Source: DATEPR01 sp036279295
Lineage (GTDB): Bacteria > Actinomycetota > Actinomycetes > Mycobacteriales > Pseudonocardiaceae
Direction: 5' to 3'
NCBI GenBank assembly: GCA_036279295.1
Contig: DASUJK010000129.1
Location: 1 to 64,000, forward strand
Length of the DNA stretch: 64,000 nucleotides
Shown: positions 1 to 8,873 of the stretch, one piece after another
Layout of the letters: each line of letters begins with the position of its first letter
Position numbering within the stretch: the stretch's first letter is position 1
Made by a program: the position numbers and the translations under genes
The notes under the pieces: generated by a model
Databases searched by the model: none
What the model was told of the DNA's origin: nothing
What the model saw: only the letters and a program-made list of their open reading frames with translations

Positions 1-909
1 CACACCCAGCTCGGCCAGTTCGCGCAGCCGGTCGACGTGCGCCGCTTCGGGGCCGACCAGGCAGAACCGGTCCACGATGGCGTCCGGCACGAAGTCGGTG
101 GACGGATTGCCGGCCCGGCCGTGGTGGCTGTAGTCGTAGCCCTGCCGGCCCTCGATGTACTCGGTCAGCGCTGTGGGCACCGGCCCGGACGTGCCGTAGC
201 GGGCCACGAGGTCGGCCACGTGGTTGCCGACCATGCCGCCGAACCAGCGCAACTGGTCACGCTGGTGTGCCACATCCGTGCCGACGTAGGCGGGCGCGGC
301 GACACACATCGTCACCGCGTCCGCCGGTCGGCCCGCGGCCACCGCCGCGTCCCGGACCGCGCCAATGGTCCATCTGGCGATGTCCGGGTCGGCGGTCTGC
401 AGGATGAAGCCGTCGGCCTGCTCACCGACCAGTTTCAGCGCCTTCGGCCCGTAGGCGGCCATCCACATCTCCAGCTTCCCGTTCCGTACCCACGGAATCC
501 GCACGGGCGTGCCGTGGTGCTCGACCTCGCGACCCTCGGCCAGGTCCTTGATCACCCGCATGGCGTCGCTGAGCGTCGCCAGCGTGGCCGGGTGCTGCCC
601 GATCACCCGCCGCGCCGAGTCACCGCGCCCGATCCCGCACACCGTCCGGTTGCCGTACATGTCGTTCAGCGTGGCGAACAGTGACGCGATGACCGACCAG
701 TCCCGAGTGCTCGGGTTGGTCACCATCGGCCCGACCACCATCCGGTCGGTGGCCGCGAGTATCTGCGAGTAGATGACGAACGGCTCCTGCCACAGCACGT
801 GCGAGTCGAACGTCCAGCCGTGGGTGAACCCGTGGCCCTCGGCCGCGCGCATGGTGTCCACCACCGCGCTGGCGGGCGGATCGGTCTGCAGGACGATGCC
901 GAAGTCCAT
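1..909 (-). CDS. LLM-class (luciferase-like) oxidoreductase, partial at window edge
   Basis: About 303 codons are visible, starting at ATG 909 behind a clear AAAGGGGG ribosome site; the C-terminus lies beyond base 1. The N-terminus MDFGIVLQTDPPAS and later segments such as GRGDSARRVIGQHPA, EMWMAAYGPKALKL and DGFILQTADPD are typical of the bacterial luciferase-like TIM-barrel family that uses F420 (or FMN). It is the last visible gene of a minus-strand run behind the permease, amidohydrolase and dihydropyrimidinase (13-nt gap), so it probably oxidises or reduces an intermediate or related substrate of that pathway. The substrate and the choice of F420 over FMN are inference from the family and from the actinobacterial background. 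Confidence 0.85.
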   Translation of the reverse strand, partial: MDFGIVLQTDPPASAVVDTMRAAEGHGFTHGWTFDSHVLWQEPFVIYSQILAATDRMVVGPMVTNPSTRDWSVIASLFATLNDMYGNRTVCGIGRGDSARRVIGQHPATLATLSDAMRVIKDLAEGREVEHHGTPVRIPWVRNGKLEMWMAAYGPKALKLVGEQADGFILQTADPDIARWTIGAVRDAAVAAGRPADAVTMCVAAPAYVGTDVAHQRDQLRWFGGMVGNHVADLVARYGTSGPVPTALTEYIEGRQGYDYSHHGRAGNPSTDFVPDAIVDRFCLVGPEAAHVDRLRELAELGV

Positions 910-922
910 GGTGTTGCCCCCT

Positions 923-2314
923 TTAGTTCAGGTACTGCGACAGCGCCCTGGACAGGAACTGCCCGTGGCCCGTGCTGCCGTGGTACTGACCGCCCTCGAT
1001 GATCACCTGGCCACGGGACAGCACGGTCTCCACCCGGCCGGTGACCCGCATGCCCTCGTACGCCGAGTAGTCGACGTTCATGTGATGCGTGTCCACGGAC
1101 AGGGTCTGGGTCGCCGTAGGGTCGTAGATCACGATGTCGGCGTCCGAGCCGGGCTGGATGACCCCCTTGCGCGGGTAGAGCCCGAACATCCTGGCCGGCG
1201 TCGTCGACGCGACGTCCACCCACCGGGTCAGCGACAGCTCGCCGGCCGCAACGCCCTGGTGCAGCAGGTCCATCCGGTGCTCGACGCCGTGAATGCCGTT
1301 CGGGATCTTCGAGAAGTCGTCCCGGCCCAGTTCCTTCTGGTCCTTGAAGCAGAACGGGCAGTGGTCGGTGGACACCACGGACAGGTCGTTCGTGCGCAGC
1401 CCACGCCACAGTGAGGCCTGGTGCTCCTTGGTCCGCAGCGGGGGAGACGCGACGAACTTGGCGCCTTCGAAGTCCGGCCGTGCCAGGTCCTCAAGGGACA
1501 GCCACAGGTACTGCGGGCACGTCTCGGCGAACACGTTCTGGCCGGTGTCCCGCGCCTGGGCGACGGCGGCCAGCGCCTGGTCGGCCGACAGGTGCACGAT
1601 GTACACCGGCGCGCCGGTCACCTTGGCCAGCGCGATGGCCCTGGAGGTGGCCTCGGCCTCAAGCGCGGGCGGCCGGGTCAGCCCGTGTTCGACCGGTTGG
1701 GTGCGGCCGGCGGCCAGTGCCTGCGCGACGAGCTGGTCGATGGCGATGCCGTTCTCCGCGTGCATCATCACCAGGCCACCGGTCCGCTTGGCCTGCTGCA
1801 TCGCGCGCAGGATCTCGCCGTCGGTCGCGTAGAAGACGCCCGGGTAGGCCATGAACATCTTGAAGCTGTTCACGCCTGCCTCGATGCACGACTCCATCTC
1901 CTTCAGACTGGAGTCGTTGACGTCCGAGACGATCATGTGGAAGCCGTAGTCGATGGCGCAGTTGCCGTCCGCCTTCGCATGCCACTTGTCCAATGTGGAC
2001 AAAAGTGACGTGCCCTTCGCCTGCACGGCGAAGTCGATGATCGTCGTCGTGCCGCCCCAGGCCGCCGCCCGCGTGCCGGTCTCGAACGTGTCCACCGAGT
2101 GGGTGCCGCCGAACGGCATCTCCATGTGGGTGTGCGCGTCGATGCCGCCGGGCAGCACGTACCGGCCACTCGCGTCGATCACACGCTCCGGGGTGCCCGG
2201 CACGACACCGCCGCGCGCGACCAGTGCGGCGATGCGCTCGCCGTCCACCAGTACGTCGGCCTCCACGGTGCCGCTGGACGTGACGACCGTGCCGCGGCTG
2301 ATCAGGATGCTCAT
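923..2314 (-). CDS. hydA: Dihydropyrimidinase / D-hydantoinase
   Basis: 463 residues, the normal length for cyclic amidohydrolases that open 5,6-dihydropyrimidines or 5-substituted hydantoins to N-carbamyl amino acids. Metal-site elements are all visible: DAHTH (His61, His63), the carbamylated lysine region FKMFMAYPG (Lys152), HAEN (His185), IVHLS (His241) and STDHCPF (Asp317). The gene starts 3 nt after the stop of the upstream amidohydrolase and is followed by the LLM oxidoreductase, so the genes form one transcription unit. In the reductive pyrimidine pathway its product, N-carbamoyl-beta-alanine, is the substrate of the neighbouring ureidopropionase. Whether the physiological substrate is dihydrouracil or a hydantoin cannot be told from sequence alone. 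Confidence 0.93.
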   Translation of the reverse strand: MSILISRGTVVTSSGTVEADVLVDGERIAALVARGGVVPGTPERVIDASGRYVLPGGIDAHTHMEMPFGGTHSVDTFETGTRAAAWGGTTTIIDFAVQAKGTSLLSTLDKWHAKADGNCAIDYGFHMIVSDVNDSSLKEMESCIEAGVNSFKMFMAYPGVFYATDGEILRAMQQAKRTGGLVMMHAENGIAIDQLVAQALAAGRTQPVEHGLTRPPALEAEATSRAIALAKVTGAPVYIVHLSADQALAAVAQARDTGQNVFAETCPQYLWLSLEDLARPDFEGAKFVASPPLRTKEHQASLWRGLRTNDLSVVSTDHCPFCFKDQKELGRDDFSKIPNGIHGVEHRMDLLHQGVAAGELSLTRWVDVASTTPARMFGLYPRKGVIQPGSDADIVIYDPTATQTLSVDTHHMNVDYSAYEGMRVTGRVETVLSRGQVIIEGGQYHGSTGHGQFLSRALSQYLN

Positions 2315-2317
2315 CGC

Positions 2318-3160
2318 TCAGCCCTGCACCAACGACGTGTAGGTCTCCGGCCTGCGGTCCCGGTAGAACGCCCACAGGTCACGGACCTCGGCCAGGGTGC
2401 CCATGTCCAGATCGCGCACGACGACCTCGTCCTCGGTGTCCGAAGCGGCATCGCCGATCAGCTGGCCACGCGGGTCCACGAAGTAGGAGCCACCGTAGAA
2501 GTCGTTGTCGCCCAACGGTTCGATACCGACACGGTTGAGCGCGCCGACGAAGTACTCGTTGGCGACGGCAGCGGCGGGCTGCTCCAGCCGCCACAGGTAG
2601 GACGACAGGCCCCGGCTGGTGGCCGACGGGTTGAACACGATCCGGGCGCCGGCCAGGCCCAACGCGCGCCAGCCCTCGGGAAAGTGGCGCTCGTAGCAGA
2701 TGTACACACCGATCCGGCCCACGGCGGTGTCGAAAATCGGGTAGCCGAGGTTGCCGGGCCGGAAGTAGAACTTCTCCCAGAAGCCCTTGACCTGCGGAAT
2801 GTGGTTCTTGCGGTGCTTGCCGAGGTAGCGCCCGTCGGCGTCGATGACGGCGGCGGTGTTGTAGTAGACGCCCGGCTGCTCCTGCTCGTACATCGGCACG
2901 ATCAGCACGACGCCATGCTGCTTGGCCAACTCACACATCAGCTTGGTGGTCGGCCCGTCCGGGATCGCCTCGGTGTAGGAGTAGTAGTCGGCGTCCTGCA
3001 CCTGGCAGAAGTAAGGTCCGTAGAACAGTTCCTGGAGGCACACCACCTGGGCGCCCTGGGAGGCGGCTGTGCTGACAGCGTGCACCGCCGCCTCGATCAT
3101 CGACTGCTTGTCCCCTGTCCACTTCGCCTGGACGAGTCCTGCCCTGACGATTTCTGCCAC
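2318..3160 (-). CDS. Nitrilase-superfamily N-carbamoyl-beta-alanine amidohydrolase (beta-ureidopropionase)
   Basis: 280 residues of the carbon-nitrogen hydrolase fold. The Glu-Lys-Cys catalytic triad is present: Glu44 in LQELFYGPY, Lys118 in KHRKNHIP, Cys155 in YICYERHFPEG. The tyrosine- and tryptophan-rich segments (GFWEKFYF, SSYLWRLEQPAAAVANE) match the beta-ureidopropionase/N-carbamoyl-amino-acid amidohydrolase branch rather than true nitrilases. It removes CO2 and ammonia from N-carbamoyl-beta-alanine. It lies between the permease (24-nt gap) and the dihydropyrimidinase (3-nt gap), which supports a shared pathway. Beta-alanine made here could feed the aminotransferase/semialdehyde dehydrogenase pair at about 9-11.7 kb. 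Confidence 0.92.
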   Translation of the reverse strand: MAEIVRAGLVQAKWTGDKQSMIEAAVHAVSTAASQGAQVVCLQELFYGPYFCQVQDADYYSYTEAIPDGPTTKLMCELAKQHGVVLIVPMYEQEQPGVYYNTAAVIDADGRYLGKHRKNHIPQVKGFWEKFYFRPGNLGYPIFDTAVGRIGVYICYERHFPEGWRALGLAGARIVFNPSATSRGLSSYLWRLEQPAAAVANEYFVGALNRVGIEPLGDNDFYGGSYFVDPRGQLIGDAASDTEDEVVVRDLDMGTLAEVRDLWAFYRDRRPETYTSLVQG

Positions 3161-3184
3161 TGCTGTCTCCCTCGGGTTGAACTG

Positions 3185-4723
<1,539 letters not shown>

Positions 4724-4910
4724 GGCCTACTCCCGACGCTGATGTGGGTGCCGGGATCGTCGGACTTGTCGGGCGTACTCGGGCAGTGGCAATGTGTGCA
4801 CCCTTGGGTGTGAGCGTGGACACAGTGTGAGGCGGCCGCGCAGACCTGTCACGTGTTGTTCGCGTGCGGTTCCGGTGATCTTGACTGTGCCGTGTCCGGT
4901 CGTGGATAGC

Positions 4911-5216
4911 GTGCCGACGTGGTGGCAGTCGCGGTTCGTGCCCCGGAAGTCCAGGAGCGCAGGGAAACTGAACACACCGAGCGTGATCTGGCTGCTCGCC
5001 GGCGTCGTGATCGTTCCAGCGGTCGCGCTGGGCATCGTGGTCGCAGTGGTCGTCGGGTCGCTCGCACTGACCGTCCTGGTGCCCGTGCTGCCCGGTGGCG
5101 CATCCGGTCACTTGCGGACCGCGAAGCAACAGGCGTTCGACCCGATCATCGCTCTGAACACGGGGATCGACCAGTACGACGCCGCGCTGTGGTTGATGAC
5201 GGCACCGGCGAGCTGA
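4911..5216 (+). CDS. Possible small membrane protein, perhaps frame-disrupted
   Basis: An open frame from GTG 4911 to TGA 5216 (101 residues) has strong third-position GC. It encodes a basic N-terminus (FVPRKSRSAGK), one long hydrophobic helix (about residues 30-60) and a polar tail ending in DQYDAALWLMTAPAS. A TTGACT at 4881 with TGGATA at 4903 (16-nt gap) is a weak promoter-like pair. Directly past the stop, another frame continues hydrophobic coding-like sequence (SGWSGLLPAVLTVLLVAPP, to 5314), so the gene may have been longer and broken by a frameshift near 5190. I do not recognise a family. The interval 4724-4910 holds only leader sequence of the permease operon, including a CACCCTTGGGTG palindrome at 4799-4810. 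Confidence 0.3.
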   Translation: MPTWWQSRFVPRKSRSAGKLNTPSVIWLLAGVVIVPAVALGIVVAVVVGSLALTVLVPVLPGGASGHLRTAKQQAFDPIIALNTGIDQYDAALWLMTAPAS

Positions 5217-5310
5217 GCGGCTGGTCGGGCCTGTTACCGGCAGTGCTGACGGTGTTGCTGGTGGCACCGCCCGGCCTGGGCGTGTGGCCAGGACTGGCCG
5301 AATACCGAGG

Positions 5311-6303
5311 CTAGCCGACCTCAGCGGCCAAGGCGTCGTAGGCCGGCTGGAGTTCGTCCCAGCGAGTGTCGGAATCACAGCGCTCCCGCCCGGCGATGTG
5401 CGCGGCGAGGTCTTCGATGTGGACCTGGATCCCAGCTCCGTAGGCGGCGAGCAGCTCGACCGGCATACCCCGTTCCTCGACGAGAAGAACGGTCTGATCT
5501 CCATCGGCGGTCAGCGTGACCTCGATGACCTTCTCGTCCGGCCGGCCGATGCCATGGGCCAGCAGCAGTCGCCGGGGAGGCTCGCACACCTCCACACGCC
5601 CCATACCTTCCGATCCACTGGCGAAGAAGCGAAAGCGGTACTCACCGCCGAGGCGTAGGTCGCCATCGAACTCGCCCAGCCAGCGGGCCAGACGGTCGGG
5701 CGTGGTGAGTGCCGACCAGAGGTCGTCGATGTCGGTGTCGTAGCGGTCCCGCATGCGCACGATGCCGCTGCCGTCGGCTGTGTGCAGGGTGCCCAGGATG
5801 CGGTTGCGCGTGGCCAGCGCCGCATACTCCGGTTCGAGTTCCTTCCACCGCGCTTCGGCGTCGCAGTGCTCCCGCCCGGCGATGTGGGCGGCGAGGTCTT
5901 CGATGTGGACCTGGATCCCGGCTCCGTAGGCGGGCAGCAGGTCCATCGGCATGCCCCGCTGTTCGAGAACCAGGATGGTGCCGTCGCCGTCTGCGGTCAG
6001 CGTGGCCTCGACGACGTGTTCTTCGGTCTGGCGGACATGCTGGGTCATCACCAGCAGGTGGCGTGGCGGCTCGCACACCTCCACCCGTCCGGTGCCTTCC
6101 CAACCGCTGGCGAAGAAGCGTGCCCGAAACTGTCCGCCCCGCCGCAGGTCACCATCGAACTCGCCCAGCCAGCGGGCCAGACGTGCCGGGTCGGTGAATG
6201 CCGACCAGAGGTCGTCGATGTCGGTGTCGAACCGGTCCTCCATGCGCACGACACCCTTGCCGTCCACTGTGCGCGGAGTCCCCATGATCCGGTTGCCGTT
6301 CAT
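5311..6303 (-). CDS. Tandem double AHSA1/SRPBCC-domain protein
   Basis: 330 residues made of two copies of one SRPBCC (AHSA1, Bet v1-like hydrophobic-cavity) domain, residues about 4-164 and 167-330. The copies are nearly parallel throughout: DTDIDDLWSA, RLARWLGEFDGDLR, GRVEVCEPPR, TLTADGD, RGMP, AYGAGIQVHIEDLAAHIAGRE. Single-domain relatives of about 160 residues are the rule, so this is an internal gene duplication. Its start overlaps the stop of the ArsR regulator gene by 4 nt, the usual ArsR-AHSA1 pairing. A ligand-binding, detoxification or chaperone-like role is possible; none is shown by the sequence. Confidence 0.88.
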   Translation of the reverse strand: MNGNRIMGTPRTVDGKGVVRMEDRFDTDIDDLWSAFTDPARLARWLGEFDGDLRRGGQFRARFFASGWEGTGRVEVCEPPRHLLVMTQHVRQTEEHVVEATLTADGDGTILVLEQRGMPMDLLPAYGAGIQVHIEDLAAHIAGREHCDAEARWKELEPEYAALATRNRILGTLHTADGSGIVRMRDRYDTDIDDLWSALTTPDRLARWLGEFDGDLRLGGEYRFRFFASGSEGMGRVEVCEPPRRLLLAHGIGRPDEKVIEVTLTADGDQTVLLVEERGMPVELLAAYGAGIQVHIEDLAAHIAGRERCDSDTRWDELQPAYDALAAEVG

Positions 6304-6626
6304 GTCGTGCTCCTTCGTTCACGTTTCCCCCGGGCCACTTCGGTGTGCAGGGCGTCCAACCGCTGCTCCCACAAGGCCCGATACCGGCCCAGCCAGTCGT
6401 CGATCTCGGCGAGTGGTTCCAGGCGGAGGCTGTAGACCCTGCGCTGCGCCTCCTGGCGAACCTCGACCAGTCCCGCTTCGCGCAGCACCCGCAGGTGCCG
6501 GGACACACCCGGCCGGGCGATCGGCAGTAGTGCGGCCAGTTCACCCGCGGTGGCCGGGCCAGCGGCCAGGGCGTCCAGCACTGTTCGCCGACTCCCGTCG
6601 GCCACGGCCCGTAGCACGGCTTCCAT
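6300..6626 (-). CDS. ArsR-family winged-helix regulator
   Basis: 108 residues with the compact ArsR layout: AVLRAVADGSRRTVLDALAAGPATAGELAALLPIA followed by the recognition region RPGVSRHLRVLREAGLVEVR and a wing, QRRVYSLRLEPLAEIDDW. No metal-binding cysteine pair (CxC) is present, so a metal-independent regulator of the type paired with AHSA1/SRPBCC genes is likely. Translationally coupled (ATGA) to the double-AHSA1 gene that it probably controls. It begins just past a short AT-rich stretch at about 6625-6665 that could hold the promoter. Confidence 0.9.
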   Translation of the reverse strand: MEAVLRAVADGSRRTVLDALAAGPATAGELAALLPIARPGVSRHLRVLREAGLVEVRQEAQRRVYSLRLEPLAEIDDWLGRYRALWEQRLDALHTEVARGKRERRSTT

Positions 6627-6679
6627 GGATCGAGTGTACCAAGGTAGTTACGTACCCATCAAGGTACATACGTGGATGC

Positions 6680-6865
6680 CTACTCGTTCTTGTCCGGGTG
6701 AGCGCTGGGCGTGAACTCGATGATGATGCGGACCGGTGCGTGATTGCGGAGCCATGCGCGTGCACGCCGGATCGCTCGGGGCACGGTGGGAAGCATTCGG
6801 AGTAGTTGGCCGGCGACGGCCCCGACTGTGCCGTCGATGACATGGCCGATGAGATTCGGGTTCAT
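6680..6865 (-). CDS. Small hypothetical protein
   Basis: 61 residues with a hydrophobic/amphipathic N-terminal half (GHVIDGTVGAVAGQLLRMLP), a basic middle (RAIRRARAWLRNHA) and a polar tail. Its ATG overlaps the stop of the upstream Lsr2-like reading frame (ATGA), suggesting translational coupling. No family recognised; could be a chance frame in a degenerate region. Confidence 0.3.
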   Translation of the reverse strand: MNPNLIGHVIDGTVGAVAGQLLRMLPTVPRAIRRARAWLRNHAPVRIIIEFTPSAHPDKNE

Positions 6866-7092
6866 AAGCGCACCGATGCTCCCTGCGCGAAACCAGCGAA
6901 CGGTATGAACGGCAAGCTTAGTACCTCTAACGGCACGGTCCGCGCCGTTGTGCCCAACAGTTGCGCCGCGCCTCCTTTGCGGCTCAGGTCAAATCTTGTG
7001 GGGGACCTGTTCCAGCTGGTAGAAGGCCCGGTGCCATGCAGGTCGATTTCGTAGGTCACCCCATTGAGAGAAAAGGTGACTCGGAATCGCAC
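6862..7092 (-). CDS. Lsr2 N-terminal-like fragment (possibly a pseudogene)
   Basis: 76 codons from GTG 7092. The first 20 residues contain FSLNGVTYEIDL, which matches the beta-hairpin of the Lsr2 dimerisation domain (family pattern F-x-L-D-G-V-x-Y-E-I-D-L). The usual continuation, a helix and then the DNA-binding RGR domain, is absent and the rest is not Lsr2-like. A second degenerate copy of the hairpin (LSLNRVTYQIDL) lies 68 bp upstream in another frame. This is best read as decayed Lsr2 sequence, though a short Lsr2-like protein coupled to the next small gene cannot be excluded. Confidence 0.35.
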   Translation of the reverse strand: MRFRVTFSLNGVTYEIDLHGTGPSTSWNRSPTRFDLSRKGGAAQLLGTTARTVPLEVLSLPFIPFAGFAQGASVRL

Positions 7093-7144
7093 TCCGATTG
7101 GCGATTCAGATCAATCTGGTAGGTCACCCGGTTGAGAGACAAGA
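7045..7144 (-). repeat. Imperfect direct repeat of an Lsr2-like hairpin coding segment
   Basis: Two about 32-bp copies at roughly 7045-7076 and 7113-7144 share GTAGGTCACC followed by a GTTGAGAGA-like stretch (plus-strand reading), offset by 68 bp. On the minus strand they encode VTYEIDL and VTYQIDL respectively, in different frames. This suggests a small duplication followed by decay. Confidence 0.55.
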
Positions 7145-7177
7145 TGGCCGTAGCCACATTTCGTCGATGAACCGCGG

Positions 7178-8791
7178 TCAGCCCCCCGCATCGACCGCCA
7201 ACAACGCGACATACAGCGACAACATCGACTCCGGGTCCTCCAACGACACCCCGAGCACCTGCTCGATCCGGCTCAACTGCTGGTAGTAGGCCGTCCGCGA
7301 GAGATGGGCCGCCGCAGCCGCAGCCGACTTGTTGCCGCCCTGCTCGCAGTAGTGCCGCAACGCCGACACCAGCCTGCCGCCGGTCCGGTCGTCCCTCGCC
7401 AGCAACGGTCCCAACTCCCGCGTAGCGAACGCCGCCAAGCGCTCGTCCTCGCGCAGCAGATGCAACAACCCACGCAGCCGCACATCGTCCAACCGGTGAT
7501 ACGACCGCTGGTCATCGCCCCGCAACGCCGCCTGCGCCACGTGCGCCGCCTCGGCGAGCGTGCGCCGCGCGTCCAGCACCGCGCTCACCGTCGTCCCCAC
7601 CGCCACCACCACGGGCACCGCCCTCGGATTCGGCGCCACCGCCTCGTGAATCCCCGCCGCCAACTTCCGCAGCACCGGCTCAACCGCATGATCCACCGCG
7701 ATCAAGGCGCGCACACTCGTGTCATCCACCGCCCCGACCAACGCCGGCACCGCGGCCCGCCGCGCCGCCAAGGATGTCGCATCGGCTATGTCCCGCAACA
7801 GTTCCTGGGCGGCCAGTGCCGGTGCCGGGCCTGCCAATGCGGTTCGCGGCCGCACCGCGAGACCGACCAACGTCCGCCCTTCCAGTGGAATCCCCAAGGC
7901 GGCGGCCCTCGCGGTCAGATCACTCGGCAGCGCACCCGGCGCCAACAACTCCGTCAGCAGTGTCCGATGTGTCTGGCGCTCCAACGTCTCCCGATCCCGC
8001 GCCAGCAGTCGGTGCACGGCCAGTGCCGACGCCGCCCGCTCGACCACCACGACGTGCGGGTGTGGCGGCGGCTCGTCGCACAGCAGCACCAACCGCCCCC
8101 AGTCGTCCCCCCGAGCACCCACCACCGTCACCAGCCAGCCACTGGCCGCGTCGAAACCGGTTCGCGAGCGCACCGTCACCGCCCTGGAGCGCTCCCGCCA
8201 GTCGGTCAGCACCGCGGTCGGATCGGTCCCCGCCGAGTCGTAGGCCAACACGTCGTGCGACAGCGTCTCCAACACGACCGGCAGCCGCGCGCTCCTGGCC
8301 ACCTCACGCAACACCTCGGCAGGCTCCGCCCCCGACACCGTCAACGCCGTGAACGTCTCGTGCACCTGCTCCGCGGTCCGCAACTCGGCCAGCTGAGCGT
8401 CCCGGATCAGCGCGATCACCGCCTCGGTGACCGACACGAACCGCGTCTCCTCGGACAACGTGACCAACGGCAACGACCGCCGATCGGCGGCGGCCAGCAG
8501 CGCGGGCGGCAACGCGTCACTCCACCGGCGCACCAACTCCACCACCAACCCCGCCGCGCCCACCCCCGCCAACTCGTCCACGTACCGGGTCAGCGCAGGC
8601 CCGTCGCCGGGCAGCGCGATGCCGGTGGTCAACACCAGCTCGCCGCCCTGCAGCAGGTGCGCGATGTCCGCGATCTCGGCCACGTGCACCCAGCGCACCC
8701 GGTTGCCGGCCCCTGCGCCGCCCGCGACCAGTGTCGGCCCGCCCCTGCGCATCACCGGCAGCGCGAGCACATCGGACACGGTCGGGTACAC
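7178..8791 (-). CDS. PucR-family transcriptional regulator
   Basis: About 537 residues. The N-terminal PucR domain starts PTVSDVLALPVMRRGGPTLVAGG and continues RWVHVAEIADIAHLLQGGELVLTTG; a GGDEF-like middle follows; the C-terminal PucR helix-turn-helix is GNKSAAAAAAHLSRTAYYQQLSRIEQVLG. I place the start at GTG 8791 because the family motif begins there. Longer in-frame starts (to 8875) would run into the divergent aminotransferase start at 8874 and leave no promoter space. PucR regulators respond to nitrogen catabolites (purine, pyrimidine or amino-acid degradation). The divergent aminotransferase/dehydrogenase operon is the obvious target, and the hydantoinase operon a possible second one. 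Confidence 0.9.
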   Translation of the reverse strand: MYPTVSDVLALPVMRRGGPTLVAGGAGAGNRVRWVHVAEIADIAHLLQGGELVLTTGIALPGDGPALTRYVDELAGVGAAGLVVELVRRWSDALPPALLAAADRRSLPLVTLSEETRFVSVTEAVIALIRDAQLAELRTAEQVHETFTALTVSGAEPAEVLREVARSARLPVVLETLSHDVLAYDSAGTDPTAVLTDWRERSRAVTVRSRTGFDAASGWLVTVVGARGDDWGRLVLLCDEPPPHPHVVVVERAASALAVHRLLARDRETLERQTHRTLLTELLAPGALPSDLTARAAALGIPLEGRTLVGLAVRPRTALAGPAPALAAQELLRDIADATSLAARRAAVPALVGAVDDTSVRALIAVDHAVEPVLRKLAAGIHEAVAPNPRAVPVVVAVGTTVSAVLDARRTLAEAAHVAQAALRGDDQRSYHRLDDVRLRGLLHLLREDERLAAFATRELGPLLARDDRTGGRLVSALRHYCEQGGNKSAAAAAAHLSRTAYYQQLSRIEQVLGVSLEDPESMLSLYVALLAVDAGG

Positions 8792-8808
8792 CTGACACAA
8801 CGTAATGC

Positions 8809-8820
8809 AAACGGGCGTTT
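8809..8820. promoter_or_regulatory. Candidate PucR operator in a divergent promoter region
   Basis: The 82-bp gap between the PucR start (8791) and the aminotransferase start (8874) contains the palindrome AAACG-GG-CGTTT, flanked by a wider TGCAA (8806) / TTGCA (8832) pair. No Shine-Dalgarno is visible before ATG 8874, so that transcript may be leaderless. Confidence 0.35.
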
Positions 8821-8873
8821 CCAGATACATGTTGCACATGGCCGGAACGCCATAACCCCTGCACACTCGGACC

